A stretch of DNA of 64,000 nucleotides, taken from assembly GCA_045604705.1 (NCBI GenBank), contig JAZUOO010000022.1, positions 5,869-69,868 on the forward strand, given 5' to 3'. The notes below the pieces were generated by a model, which saw only the letters and a program-made list of their open reading frames with translations, made no database searches and was not told the DNA's origin. The translations under genes and the position numbers were made by a program. How positions within the stretch are numbered: position 1 is the stretch's first letter; each line of letters begins with the position of its first letter. Below are positions 1 to 10,277 of this stretch, piece by piece. The stretch comes from SIG622 sp045604705. GTDB lineage: Bacteria > Bacillota > Clostridia > Oscillospirales > CAG-382.

Positions 1-1693
1 CGGTAGCATCTGTCTTCTTTTCTTCTCCTCCGATTTTTACAAATGCATCGGCAACTGCCTTACCATCTTTGTCTGTGAACTTAACGGTAACTGAACCTGT
101 GAAAGGTGCTTCTTTGGTAACATCTTCTACAGCTTCTGTTCCCTCTTCAGTTTCAGTTCCTTCAGCGGTTTCTGTCGCCTTTGCCGCTTCTTCCGGCTCT
201 TCTTCAACTTCGTATACATCAGTTGTAACCGTAAGATCAGCAAGTACTTCATCTGTAGATACAACGGAGATAGAATATTCGTCGATAACAGCTTCCGCCC
301 CATCAGTAGGTGCAGTTACTGTTTCAGCTGCTGCTTCTTTAACCTTGGGACCTATCTTCTTATTTACATTGTTGCGATCATTCTTTGCTGCTTCACGGTC
401 AGCCTTGATCTTAGCGATGTTGGCTTCAACATCGTCATAAGGAATGAGTTCGCCTGATTCGATGGCAGCCTTATAGGCATCGCCGTCAAATTCCCAATAT
501 TCAATATCACTTACGGTACCGAACGCAGGGAGTCTCATAACTTCCTGATTTTCGCCGCCAATCTTGTGTAAAGAATAGTCCTGACCGTATACCTTACCGG
601 TAATGGTAAGCTCTGCAACTTCATCCTCAACATCTTCAAACCTTACGATGGAACCGGAACCGTCATTTATAAGCGTAAAGCCTGTTTCGTCCTTAGCGCC
701 TGCGCCAAAGAAAGGAAGTATCGTTATAGATGAAAGTGAAAACGAAGATGAATCAAATCTTATATCACTTGCAGGAACTCTTACTGTAAGTCCGTTTTCG
801 TCAAGGAAGTATTCAATAGCCACCTTAAAGAGGGGGAGCTTATCAATAATTGCTTCATATTCAACCTTTGCATGGTCTGCATCAACATCGTCAAAGGTGT
901 AATCTGTATATGTTGTGATAAGATATTCAAGCTGCTTCTTATCTCTTACCGTGGTGTCGCTTCCGATGATGTAAATGGCATACTTTTCAGTAATCGGCCA
1001 TGTCCTCATCATATCCTTTTTGGTTTCTTCCGTAAGCTTTGCGGAGTTTGGATCCTTGAGCGAGAAGAACGCCTTCATATATTCATAAGGATTCTTATTG
1101 ATAACCTCATCATAGATCTTCTTTCCGTTTTCGTCTGTCTGAGGCATCTTGTTAAGAATCTCTTCCTCAAATCTTGATTTTTCAATCATTTCAGGAACAA
1201 GAATTCTTGCCTGCTCACGTCCCATTGTGTAGTTTACGCGAATACCGCCTCTGATTCTTTCGAGCTTAATCTGACGGTTCTTTGCCGCTTCAACATAGGA
1301 TGTCATGATAGTTTCCTTAGAGCCGTCTGAGTATTTCAGAAGCACCTGAGAAAGAAGTCTCTGTTTGGGTTCGACTGACTTTTTCATTGCACCGACATCA
1401 TAAGGATTTGAAAAGAGTATCTGATCGTCAGCACCATCCTTACCCTTGGTTACAAGTGCAATCTCACCTGTTTCCTCAAGAGCCCAGAGCTGATAATCGC
1501 CCTTTTCGTCGTACATTTTCATGGTTGCGAGCTTTTCTTCGGGCGAATTATACTCGATAGTGGTATAATCCACAAGCTCATATACTATTTCTTCCTCTTC
1601 CTCATCTTTTGCTGCTGCAAAAGAAGTCACAATAAATGAATTTGCAAGAAGAACTCCGGAAAGAAGAAGTGCAAATAACTTTTTAAATTTCAT
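1..1693 (-). CDS. Exported DUF5696-like protein, C-terminus beyond window
   Basis: Open reading frame read on the minus strand from an ATG at 1693 and still open at the window edge, so about 564 N-terminal residues are visible. A clear signal peptide (MKFKKLFALLLSGVLL, Ala-rich cleavage region near residue 28) is followed by an acidic stretch and a long beta-rich extracellular region. The last visible part resembles an Ig-like surface domain. A strong ribosome binding site (cctccc on the plus strand at 1701-1706) fixes the start. It is the last visible gene of the ABC operon. In Paenibacillus and Clostridia, exported DUF5696 proteins often accompany such transporters with YIP1 proteins; the family name is my recollection and not certain. 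Function unknown, perhaps glycan handling at the cell surface. Confidence 0.6.
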   Translation of the reverse strand, partial: MKFKKLFALLLSGVLLANSFIVTSFAAAKDEEEEEIVYELVDYTTIEYNSPEEKLATMKMYDEKGDYQLWALEETGEIALVTKGKDGADDQILFSNPYDVGAMKKSVEPKQRLLSQVLLKYSDGSKETIMTSYVEAAKNRQIKLERIRGGIRVNYTMGREQARILVPEMIEKSRFEEEILNKMPQTDENGKKIYDEVINKNPYEYMKAFFSLKDPNSAKLTEETKKDMMRTWPITEKYAIYIIGSDTTVRDKKQLEYLITTYTDYTFDDVDADHAKVEYEAIIDKLPLFKVAIEYFLDENGLTVRVPASDIRFDSSSFSLSSITILPFFGAGAKDETGFTLINDGSGSIVRFEDVEDEVAELTITGKVYGQDYSLHKIGGENQEVMRLPAFGTVSDIEYWEFDGDAYKAAIESGELIPYDDVEANIAKIKADREAAKNDRNNVNKKIGPKVKEAAAETVTAPTDGAEAVIDEYSISVVSTDEVLADLTVTTDVYEVEEEPEEAAKATETAEGTETEEGTEAVEDVTKEAPFTGSVTVKFTDKDGKAVADAFVKIGGEEKKTDAT

Positions 1694-1711
1694 TTTTATA
1701 CCTCCCCTTTC

Positions 1712-3973
1712 CTATACTCTGTATGACAATTCAAGGATTATGTTATATACGAAGGAGAATATCTTTCCGACAAGGCTGGAGAAGAGTATTCCCAGGAACA
1801 TGATAAACGCCATACCTACGATGGAAGCGATACATGTAAGAACATTCTTGAAGAGTGAATAGTCGTGGATGGTCATCATGCCAAAGAACAAGAGGAAACC
1901 TACCCAGAAGTAACCGATACCTACAAAGAGTGATACAAAACCTATTTCGGACACTGTGATAAAGTTGGAATAGAGAGTTGTAAGAATAATGAATGCGGGA
2001 AGCGGGAACAACGAATAACAGGTTGCAATAAAGATGTCACGAAGGCTTCCTTCGCCGTCGAACAGTGTTGTAAGACACCAGTTGGCAATCGTCCAAAGGA
2101 GAACGGGAAGAGCGATAGCTGCAACGGACATTAATATTGAAACATCCGCCGGCACAGCGTTCATAACATAACCCTGCCCGATAGACTGATAGATGAATGC
2201 AATTGCCGTAAATGCGAATACAAGAAGTGCACCCTTGATGGAAGCTCTGTATTCATGCTTAATATCGTAGAAGCCGTCGAAGGGGTGGAACATTACATGG
2301 AAACCATAGCAATACTCACTCCAAAGAGTTCTCTTTTTCTTTACTACTTCCTCTTTCTTGTTGGTCTTCCCTACTGCCTTCATAAACTTTGAGAGTACAA
2401 AAAGCACCACGATTACAGAAATCGGAATAAGAATCATATACTTCTTTATCCAGATCTTTCTCAGATCCTGGAAGCAGTCAGACCAGTTGGCTGTATCGTA
2501 TGCATATTCGTAGTTAGCCATAGCTTCCTGGAAGAGCTCAACCTTTCTGGGGTTATCATCCGAAAGAGTTGAAGCTTCTCTGTAAAGGGACTTACCGATA
2601 CCGATATATGACATATCGAAGTTGGAGTTGAGCTGAAGAATATCCTCCCAAAGCTGCTCCGCTTCAGCGTATCTTCTTTCGAGGTTAGCAACAATAGCAG
2701 CGTTAAGTGCATCACCGTAGGATGTACGCTTAAACACCGTGATGTTCTTGTTTGTGCTGTCAAGAAGGAGCAAATTGTTGCCATGATATTCAATAGCTGC
2801 AAGAGCCTGAATGTTACCAAGCTGATTACCCTTATCTCCGAAGGCGAAAAGGAGTCTTCCTTCCTGGTCATATGTAAATACTCTGGATCTCTTTTCGTCA
2901 ATTATAGACCATGTACCGTTCGGGCCGAGAGCTACGTCAGTCACCGTAGAAGCGCCTGTTGCAACAGAATCATTTGATGAATCCTGATTAACCGTAACTT
3001 CACCGGAGGGTGGGAAGAAGCCTGTACGCTTCATAACGTCATCCCCATGGGGAGAGAGCTTCTTAACGGGAGCATATGTGCCACTCTTATTCTTGCTTGT
3101 GATAGCCTGCATCTGCAGTGAGTCGGAAATTGTAGATGTTGTTGCATAAACAAACCCGTCTCCGTCGATGTTGATGTTATTATACTCGGTAGAAACCGTC
3201 TTAACGGACATCTGTCTCTGTTTTTCTGTCTGGAAAGCTCTCCAGATGATGTCAATAATGGAAGTCTGCTGAGTCTGTGCACCGAGGAATCCGAAGAAGG
3301 AACCGTCCGTGTTCATGGAGATGATACCCTGGTGGGTAAACTCACCAACGGAATAAACTCTTCCTACCTTGTCAACCGCAATAGCGATAGGTCTGAAGAT
3401 GTGACCTTCCGCAAATACGTCGGATTCAGGCTGATAGATTGTTGTATTGTAAACGATGTTATCCGCATTTTCCTGGGCTGTAAGCTCGGAATCAACATTT
3501 GTCACATCAAATACAAGGATTCTGTTCTGTGTGGAATCACAGACATAAAGTGTCTTTGTGTTGAGTGCGTTGTCGCCTTCAGCGTAATCCTCAGCTCTTG
3601 CAGGAGTTACGAATACTGCGGCGGGAGAAATGATCTTATCGGGAACACCCCATTCGTTTGTGAATGTGCTGATTGTAGCCACAACATTAAATTTTTCGTT
3701 GAGGATTACAACAGAACCTGTTTCAGTACCCTGATCGGAAATATAGATGAACTTTTCAAAGTCGACGCAGAAATCCGTAGGGTTTGCAAGCGTAACTCCG
3801 AGGAATTCCTGGTCAATAACCTGATAAGGTACATAGGCATGGGGGGATTCCATATACTGTCCGTCAATGTCGTAGGTGTATGTCGAGTAAGGAATAATCG
3901 CATTTACGGGCATACATCCGAGCATGACAACAAAACATACGATAAGGAGTAATATTCTTTTTAAATTCTTCAT
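1712..3973 (-). CDS. YIP1-family membrane protein with NHL/beta-propeller and TPR-like region
   Basis: 753 residues. A signal peptide (MKNLKRILLLIVCFVVMLGC) leads into about 400 residues of propeller-like repeats typical of NHL proteins (for example VDKVGRVYSVGEF and VALGPNGTWSIIDEKRSRVFTYD). A short TPR-like stretch (VANLERRYAEAEQLWEDIL, near 430) follows. A transmembrane helix near 520 precedes a C-terminal YIP1 domain with five or so membrane helices. The start has a good ribosome binding site (AAGGAGGG). It lies 15 bp after the permease gene, in the same operon. The exported propeller could sense or bind ligand beside the transporter, but that is inference. The architecture matches YIP1-family proteins found with sugar ABC genes. 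Confidence 0.8.
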   Translation of the reverse strand: MKNLKRILLLIVCFVVMLGCMPVNAIIPYSTYTYDIDGQYMESPHAYVPYQVIDQEFLGVTLANPTDFCVDFEKFIYISDQGTETGSVVILNEKFNVVATISTFTNEWGVPDKIISPAAVFVTPARAEDYAEGDNALNTKTLYVCDSTQNRILVFDVTNVDSELTAQENADNIVYNTTIYQPESDVFAEGHIFRPIAIAVDKVGRVYSVGEFTHQGIISMNTDGSFFGFLGAQTQQTSIIDIIWRAFQTEKQRQMSVKTVSTEYNNINIDGDGFVYATTSTISDSLQMQAITSKNKSGTYAPVKKLSPHGDDVMKRTGFFPPSGEVTVNQDSSNDSVATGASTVTDVALGPNGTWSIIDEKRSRVFTYDQEGRLLFAFGDKGNQLGNIQALAAIEYHGNNLLLLDSTNKNITVFKRTSYGDALNAAIVANLERRYAEAEQLWEDILQLNSNFDMSYIGIGKSLYREASTLSDDNPRKVELFQEAMANYEYAYDTANWSDCFQDLRKIWIKKYMILIPISVIVVLFVLSKFMKAVGKTNKKEEVVKKKRTLWSEYCYGFHVMFHPFDGFYDIKHEYRASIKGALLVFAFTAIAFIYQSIGQGYVMNAVPADVSILMSVAAIALPVLLWTIANWCLTTLFDGEGSLRDIFIATCYSLFPLPAFIILTTLYSNFITVSEIGFVSLFVGIGYFWVGFLLFFGMMTIHDYSLFKNVLTCIASIVGMAFIMFLGILFSSLVGKIFSFVYNIILELSYRV

Positions 3974-3987
3974 TCGTTATTCCCTCC

Positions 3988-4857
3988 TTAGTCTTTCATA
4001 CCGGATGAAGCCATTGTTTCGATAATGTTACTCTGTGTGATAACGAATACAGTAATCGGAACAAGCATCATAATAACCGTTGAAGCAGCTGCTGCACCGG
4101 AACGAACGATACCGCCGGCGAGGATCTGCTGGATAGCGTAGTTGAATGTCTTGAGCTCTTCGGAATATATGTAATTGGATGTACCGGTATTCCAAAGACC
4201 CTGGAACGAGTAAACTATAAGCGTCAGCCAAGCGGGCTTAACCATAGGCATTACTATCTTCCAGTAAATTAAAACCTCTTTAGCACCGTCAAGTCTTGCT
4301 GATTCAAGAACGGAGTCCGGAACGGATGTCTCCATGAACTGCTTCATAAGGTACAGACCGAGTGTTGAACCGAATGCGGGAATGATAAGAGCCCAATATG
4401 TATCTATCCATCCGAGAGCTGACATAATGATGTAGCTGGAGATGGAACCAACCGTCTGATGGAACATCAGGGACTTCTGAACGAGCTGGAACATACCCTT
4501 TCTTCCGGGGAAAGGAATCTTAGTCAGCGCGTAAGATGCCATTGAAGCGAGGAACAGGTGACCGAAGGTACCGCCAACCGCAACAAGAGCAGTATTAAAG
4601 ATGTATCTTGAGAAAGGAACCCAGGATGTACTCATGAGCTTGAAGAGGTCTCCAAAGTTCTTAAGTGAAGGGCTTTTAACAAAGAATCTCGGAGGGAACA
4701 TCCAAAGCTCATCCAAGGGCTTTAGCGACTGAGAAATCGCATAAACCATAGGGAGGAACATGAATGCACCAAAAAGTATGAGAAGAATGTTAATACCCAT
4801 ATCGCCGCCGGCAGATCGGTTAAGACGATGTTTCTTTATCAATCTTATTTTTTTCAT
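3988..4857 (-). CDS. Carbohydrate ABC transporter permease (MalG/AraQ-like)
   Basis: 289 residues with about six membrane helices. This is the second of two inner-membrane permease subunits of a CUT1-type importer. The EAA loop that contacts the ATPase is visible as ESARLDGAKEVLIYWKIVMP near residues 185-205, matching the EAA---G---------I-LP pattern. Its start codon lies immediately upstream of the stop region of the partner permease (1 bp spacing), so the two are translationally coupled. No ATPase gene is in the window; CUT1 systems commonly share an MsmX-like ATPase encoded elsewhere. Substrate not determinable from sequence, probably an oligosaccharide. Confidence 0.9.
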   Translation of the reverse strand: MKKIRLIKKHRLNRSAGGDMGINILLILFGAFMFLPMVYAISQSLKPLDELWMFPPRFFVKSPSLKNFGDLFKLMSTSWVPFSRYIFNTALVAVGGTFGHLFLASMASYALTKIPFPGRKGMFQLVQKSLMFHQTVGSISSYIIMSALGWIDTYWALIIPAFGSTLGLYLMKQFMETSVPDSVLESARLDGAKEVLIYWKIVMPMVKPAWLTLIVYSFQGLWNTGTSNYIYSEELKTFNYAIQQILAGGIVRSGAAAASTVIMMLVPITVFVITQSNIIETMASSGMKD

Positions 4858-4858
4858 A

Positions 4859-5815
4859 TCACTTACCTACCTTCGACAGCATTTTGTTTATAATTGTGTT
4901 GGCAGCAATCTGAATAATAAAGAGGAGAGTCGCAATAGCGGAAGCATATCCGACCTCCCAACGTGATCCGCCGTAATCCTCGAGGTGGTGCATGATGGTC
5001 CATGCGCAGTAGTCGGGGGATGGGAATCCGCAGAGTGCTGTGATGATTGCTCCGAACCCGAAGGATGATGTGATGGCCATAACGGCAGCAAACATCATCT
5101 GGTTTCTCATGGTAGGAAGTGTAACATACCAAAGCTCCTGCCATCTGTTCTTGATTCCGTCAACCGCAGCAGCTTCGTAGAGAGACTTGTCAACTACCTG
5201 GAAGCCGGCAATGAAGGAAAGGAAGGAGGTACCGAGAGAAGTCCAAAGGGCAACCACGATAACGAGTGGCATAATGTAGTTCGCATCAGAGAACCACAAT
5301 ATAGGCTGATTTATAATACCGAGCTTCATAAGCAGACCGTTTACATAACCGTACTGGTCACCGGAGAAGAGCACCTGCCAGATGAGGTATACCTGACCTG
5401 AGATGGAAGGTGCGTAGAAGATAAGTGTTACAATGGAACGAATCTTAGGAGTAAGTTCGTTGATAAACCACGCAAACAACAGTGAAAGCAGGTATGAGAA
5501 CGGACCTGTCATTGTTGCAAAAATAAGCGTATTTTGAATTGCGAGAAGGAAAATATCGTCGTCAAGAAGAAGTCTTATGTAGTTATCAATACCGATTATT
5601 CTCGGCATTTCAAGCATATTAAAGTTTGTAAAGCTGAGAAATAGCGAGAGGATAACCGGCACTACGGTAAATGTAAGGAATATTATGTAGTAGGGGGCTA
5701 CCATTGCATAACCGCGCCAGTTTACTTTCATATTTCGGATCGTCCACTGAAACTTTGTCATGTCTTTTCTCAGCTTCGGCTTCTGCTGTTTAGTTTCAAG
5801 CGTCTTTTCAGACAT
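4859..5815 (-). CDS. Sugar ABC transporter permease (MalF/UgpA-like)
   Basis: 318 residues, six or so membrane helices after a cytoplasmic N-terminal tail rich in Lys. The EAA loop is visible as YEAAAVDGIKNRWQELWYVT near 215-235. It pairs with the downstream permease as the transmembrane channel of a CUT1 importer and follows the binding-protein gene by 46 bp. A good ribosome binding site (aaggagtg) precedes the ATG at 5815. The exact sugar cannot be read from the permease. Confidence 0.9.
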   Translation of the reverse strand: MSEKTLETKQQKPKLRKDMTKFQWTIRNMKVNWRGYAMVAPYYIIFLTFTVVPVILSLFLSFTNFNMLEMPRIIGIDNYIRLLLDDDIFLLAIQNTLIFATMTGPFSYLLSLLFAWFINELTPKIRSIVTLIFYAPSISGQVYLIWQVLFSGDQYGYVNGLLMKLGIINQPILWFSDANYIMPLVIVVALWTSLGTSFLSFIAGFQVVDKSLYEAAAVDGIKNRWQELWYVTLPTMRNQMMFAAVMAITSSFGFGAIITALCGFPSPDYCAWTIMHHLEDYGGSRWEVGYASAIATLLFIIQIAANTIINKMLSKVGK

Positions 5816-5861
5816 TTAATTCACTCCTTAGTTAAATTTTTTCCGAAGCAAGAAACACGGT

Positions 5862-8800
5862 CTACTTTGCCGTATTCCTTGCATCTTCTTCGTCCGCGAG
5901 CTTGCCGAGATACTCAAGCTCAACGGGGCTGCCTGTAAGCTCAGAGAGTCTTTCTTCCTGTTCCGCCTTGTATTCTCTGAGAGTTTCCTCCTGGATACGG
6001 AAGTCATATTCGTCTCTCTTTCTGCTAATTTCCTTATTAATGTCTGAAATGTAGCTCTGCATAGCATCTGCCGGAGTAGCACCGTTGTTGTAAACAGAGA
6101 GGAATGCAAACTGCTGGTTACGTGCTACAATGTAGTTACCGGGAGTCATGGGAGTACCTTCAAGGGATTCAAACTGCTGCTCGATGGAACGTCTCTCATC
6201 TGCAGACCAGGACTGTGAAAGCATAGCGTTCATGTTAGCCGTATTGTACTTTGCAGCAGTACCGATGATAGCAACCTGTTCATTACCGAACATACCCTGG
6301 ATTTCTGCAGATGTCCACCACTTGAGGTAATTCCAGGAAGCTCTGTACTTTTCATCTTCACTGTCCTTCTTCTTCATAATCATAACAGAACCAACACCTG
6401 CGGGAGCCGTATGATCTATATAAGAGTAAGTGTTTCCGTTTTCGTCGATACCCTGACGAAGAGATCCGGGGAGCTGAACAAATTCCCAAAGACCCTTGAT
6501 TTCGGGTGCGAATACGGTGAGCTGGTTGTAGAGAGAGTAATCTGCGATACCGAGAGGCATTTCGCCTGTTCTGAATCTGTTAGCAAAGTCGTATGTATAA
6601 GGCTGCTGATACTGAGTGAAGAAATCACACATTGTCTTGAATGCGTCAAGAGCCTCGTTGGAGTCAAAGTTTGTAGCCATACCGTAGCTTGCTACATCAT
6701 CACCTCTGTAGTACGGAACATCATTCTGATACATAATGTACTGCATAAGACCTGTGTTAAGACCGATCTCCATGTTCTTGTCGGAGAATACACGGATAAG
6801 GTTGTAGAGATCATCCCATGTTTCGGGAACCTTAACGTCCTGGTCACCAAGCTCGTTCTGAAGCTCTGCAAAGATGTCCTTTCTGTAGAACATCATCGGG
6901 AAGCTCTGTGTTTCCGGAAGACCGTAGAGAGCCTTTGAGTAGTATTCATCATACTCATCGCCTATGGGAACATAGTCAGGGTTGTAAATTTCAAGAGGAA
7001 TAAATGCCGCGGGAGCAAAGTCTTTTTTTACTTCGTCAAGGTCTTCTCTTGTAAAGTACTTTGGAGTTCCGTCTTCATTCTTTGCTTCGTGGATATTCCT
7101 GTCATTAAGGTTAAGAACGGCATTTCTTACACCGTAGCTTACCGGGTCACCGTCCATGGAAACATCGGGGCCCATACCTGCAAGTGTTGCGGGAAGAAGT
7201 GTACCTGCTGCAATAAGCTTGAGGTTTACTGCGGGGTATCCCTCGGGGTCATTATATGTCTTTGCCATTCCCGAGAATGTGGGAAGCATCTGACGAACGA
7301 TCTGAGCCTGGTCGCGACCCGTTGTGATCCATACTTCGAGAACGTCATCATCATTTTCAAGGTTTTCCGTTGCACCAACGGAGTTGTAGTTAGTGAAGAA
7401 GGAGTTCCAGAAAGCTGCAAATTCGTGACCTACATTTCTGAAGAATCCTGCGTTAGCCTCTGGGCAGTAGTAATCTTCCTTTGCGGGAACTACAAGGAGG
7501 TAGTCAAGTGCAAGAGGCTGATTTCTCGCCGTAAGGATCCATGTGCCGAGAGTACCGATATAGGACTTGAAGTTGGAGAGATTTGAAGCAACCTTATCCT
7601 GGTCATGTCCCATAATATCAAGAAGGTACGCAATCTTATCAAGCGTTACGGACTGGTCACCCTTTTCACCAACCAATTCTTCAAGTCTTGCGGAAACGTT
7701 CTCAAGTATTTTCTGTTCACTTCTCATACCGCTGAGAACGTCGGGAATAAGATCATCGAAATTATAGTCAAGATAAGAGTCGGGCTGAGTACCTGTAATC
7801 ATGAGTATCTTTCTGTAGTATTCGTTCATTCTCTGAATACTTTCGTTAATCTCAAGAATAACGTCACCCATGTCACCGAGAACTACTTCCATTCTGAGTG
7901 TATATCTTACACCCTTCTTGAAGTAGAACTTGAAATCCTGATATTCTGTCTTATCACTACCGTCATTATTTGTACCTACAACAACATCGCCGCCCAAAGG
8001 CTTTGTTGTCCACTCATCGGAATACTCGAATCTGATGCTTCTTGCTTCCTTGAAAGGCTCAATGTATTCGCCGTCACCTTCCTTGATATATACTTTTCTT
8101 GAGGAGAAAAGACCTGCGTTTACATTCTGCATATATCTCGGAACAATATAGTAAAGACCGTCTGCAGGAACTTCAAATTCCCAGTCAACCCACTGACCAG
8201 CCAGCTGCCACTTCTCACCACCTATGATGTTGAGCTTGATTTCGGAGGAGTGCTGCGGGTCTGTGATGGGAGAAGTTCTGTCGTTAAGAGGATAGATTAC
8301 CTGTTCGCTTGTAGCTGTCATGAACTCAGCATCAATCTTAACGATGTCATCAGTAGCTGCAGTCTTTGCATCCTTGTGAGCTTCTCCATATTCCTTATAG
8401 CTTACAACTTCTTTTGCGGGGGCAAAGGTGAAGCTCTTGATAAGGAGAGGTTCGCGGGAAGCATCAAGTGCTATAACGTGTTCACCTGCTTCAAGGTAGA
8501 ATTCAAAGGGTTCTTCATAGAACTCATTTGCATCCTTGAATGTGAGAGTCATGGGCTTAGGATCTTCAACCTTCTGAGGACGAATCTCATTGTAGTAAAC
8601 GTCGTACTTGAAGTATCTACCGTTTTCACGCTCGGACTTAAGGCTCTTTTCAACCTTCTTGTCTTCACCCTCGAAAACAATGCTGTCGTCTGCACTTTCA
8701 AGATCCTTGCCTATCTTCCATGTCTGCGAAGGCTGCACATAACCGGTTCTTGTTCCGTCCACGTTAATGGGAGAGAAATCATCGATCCAGTTTCTTGTAA

Positions 8801-9512
8801 AAGTTATGTAACGAGCTTCATTGAAAGGAACCTCACCGTCAATAAAAAGAACACGTTCGATAGAAGACTTCTTACCAATATCTCTTTCGTCCTCATCTTC
8901 GATGTCAGGATCTTCAACAATCGGGAAGTAATCAGCAGTAATTGTATAAAGTCCCGATTCTTCAACGGTAAATTTCCAATAAGCTCTACCGCCGTCACCT
9001 GTGAGAAGCGAGGGTTCATCCCAGCCCTCGACATATCCTGCCGGCTTAACAGAAGGAATTCTGAGGTACTGATCAAGATCGCCTGACTGATCAGCAGCAG
9101 CTTTGATTGCATCTATATTTTCCTCGACGGACTTTGTGTTATCATATGTATCCACGGAAGCCTTGACGGATTCTTCTTTCATGTAAGCATCGACAGCACT
9201 GACGGTCCAGGTCTTTGTACCCTTCGGATATTCGTTGTCGATGTTCTTCTGCCTGTAATCGGCATAGGTCGTTGATGTCAGAATCTCTGACATATCATCG
9301 AGGTTGTGTTGTGTCTTAGAGTTTCTTTCTCTCATAGCCTTTCGCTCAGCAAGTGTTTTTGTATCACCCGCTGCGTAAAGCTCTGCGTCTGTAGGCTCGT
9401 AACTGTCAGCGAAAGCCGTAAACGTACCCACAAGGCTCTGAGAAAGCAAAGACAGAGCCAACACGGACACGGCAAGCTTATTTCCGAATCCTGCATTCTT
9501 TGACGTTTTCAT
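5862..9512 (-). CDS. Very large extracellular solute-binding protein with N-terminal carbohydrate-binding-like domains
   Basis: 1216 residues, about three times the usual ABC sugar-binding protein. A signal peptide (cleavage near TAFADS, residue 36) has no lipobox cysteine, so anchoring is unclear. Residues about 130-580 hold two jelly-roll, CBM-like modules (GRAYWKFTVEESGLYTITAD; WEFEVPADGLYYIVPRY). The C-terminal 550 residues are a family-1 solute-binding fold (VWITTGRDQAQIVRQMLPTF, MMFYRKDIF, WWTSAEIQGMFGNEQVAIIG). First gene of the operon. The start is preceded by AGGGGGA. The modules suggest capture of a complex glycan rather than a simple sugar (inference). Confidence 0.85.
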   Translation of the reverse strand: MKTSKNAGFGNKLAVSVLALSLLSQSLVGTFTAFADSYEPTDAELYAAGDTKTLAERKAMRERNSKTQHNLDDMSEILTSTTYADYRQKNIDNEYPKGTKTWTVSAVDAYMKEESVKASVDTYDNTKSVEENIDAIKAAADQSGDLDQYLRIPSVKPAGYVEGWDEPSLLTGDGGRAYWKFTVEESGLYTITADYFPIVEDPDIEDEDERDIGKKSSIERVLFIDGEVPFNEARYITFTRNWIDDFSPINVDGTRTGYVQPSQTWKIGKDLESADDSIVFEGEDKKVEKSLKSERENGRYFKYDVYYNEIRPQKVEDPKPMTLTFKDANEFYEEPFEFYLEAGEHVIALDASREPLLIKSFTFAPAKEVVSYKEYGEAHKDAKTAATDDIVKIDAEFMTATSEQVIYPLNDRTSPITDPQHSSEIKLNIIGGEKWQLAGQWVDWEFEVPADGLYYIVPRYMQNVNAGLFSSRKVYIKEGDGEYIEPFKEARSIRFEYSDEWTTKPLGGDVVVGTNNDGSDKTEYQDFKFYFKKGVRYTLRMEVVLGDMGDVILEINESIQRMNEYYRKILMITGTQPDSYLDYNFDDLIPDVLSGMRSEQKILENVSARLEELVGEKGDQSVTLDKIAYLLDIMGHDQDKVASNLSNFKSYIGTLGTWILTARNQPLALDYLLVVPAKEDYYCPEANAGFFRNVGHEFAAFWNSFFTNYNSVGATENLENDDDVLEVWITTGRDQAQIVRQMLPTFSGMAKTYNDPEGYPAVNLKLIAAGTLLPATLAGMGPDVSMDGDPVSYGVRNAVLNLNDRNIHEAKNEDGTPKYFTREDLDEVKKDFAPAAFIPLEIYNPDYVPIGDEYDEYYSKALYGLPETQSFPMMFYRKDIFAELQNELGDQDVKVPETWDDLYNLIRVFSDKNMEIGLNTGLMQYIMYQNDVPYYRGDDVASYGMATNFDSNEALDAFKTMCDFFTQYQQPYTYDFANRFRTGEMPLGIADYSLYNQLTVFAPEIKGLWEFVQLPGSLRQGIDENGNTYSYIDHTAPAGVGSVMIMKKKDSEDEKYRASWNYLKWWTSAEIQGMFGNEQVAIIGTAAKYNTANMNAMLSQSWSADERRSIEQQFESLEGTPMTPGNYIVARNQQFAFLSVYNNGATPADAMQSYISDINKEISRKRDEYDFRIQEETLREYKAEQEERLSELTGSPVELEYLGKLADEEDARNTAK

Positions 9513-10224
9513 TAACTGTTCCCCCTATATTTGAGTTTGCACAGAGCAGCACTCTGCTTTTTTCTTCCTATTTATTATATATATAGAGAATATCCCCGCG
9601 ATATTACAAGAAATATATACAGGAAGTCATTTCCCGTCCCCATCTTAAAATTTGGGCAAACGGGCACATGAGAAAATTGGTGCAAAATGCCGCAAGTTTT
9701 CACACTGATAGAATACCACAAATCCTGTTTTTTGTCAAGCCTGCCAATTCTCTGAAGCTAATATTAAAAGGAAAGTAAAAAAACTTACCGAAACCCTGAA
9801 TTTTTAATGAACAAATGTATTGTTTGTTGCCGTCCAAAAAAAGTGCACAAATCTCGCAATAATAATATATTTAAAACTTAATATTTACACATTATTTCGA
9901 GTTATTATTGATTTTATTTCAAACATTTCACTGCCATTTTCAGCCAAGTATTATATTTTCAATTTTTGCCAAAAATTATGAAAAATATATACATTCTTTT
10001 TAAATCGACAGACATGAATTTTTAACTTTATTTTTTGCCATTTGTTGCCAGCATACATTGTGCACTATTCATATTTTTCGACCATAATTTTCTACATTAT
10101 GCTCGGTTCGACAGTTTTTGCGAAATCCCTTTTTACAACCTCATTATTTACATAAATTGGGTAAATTCAACCCCTTCCCCCATTCTATCAGTACCGCACA
10201 GACGGAAAGCTACGTGAAGAGCAT
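9513..10224. other. Long AT-rich intergenic leader/promoter region of the ABC operon
   Basis: Over 700 bp without a convincing gene. Near the operon start there is a possible minus-strand promoter: TTGTAA and CTATAT spaced by 17 bp, between about 9575 and 9605. A short hairpin, CAGAG-cagca-CTCTG followed by CTTTTTT, lies at about 9545-9565. TTTGTTGCC occurs twice (near 9827 and 10039) and GCC/GGC-containing AT-rich motifs recur, which could be regulator sites. No RNA gene recognised. A 60-codon plus-strand reading frame at 10035 has no ribosome binding site and is not called. Confidence 0.5.
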
Positions 10225-10261
10225 AAAAAATCCCGGTCAAGCCACCATGGACCGACCGGGA
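10225..10261 (-). terminator. Rho-independent terminator of groES-groEL
   Basis: On the minus strand TCCCGGTC pairs with GACCGGGA around a 15-nt loop, followed by TTTTTT. It lies 16 bp after the groEL stop. Confidence 0.85.
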
Positions 10262-10277
10262 ATAAAGTCGTTATTAA

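Noticed and set aside
8250..9086. 278-codon plus-strand reading frame
   Set aside because: Antisense of the large binding protein, no start signal, no recognisable domain.
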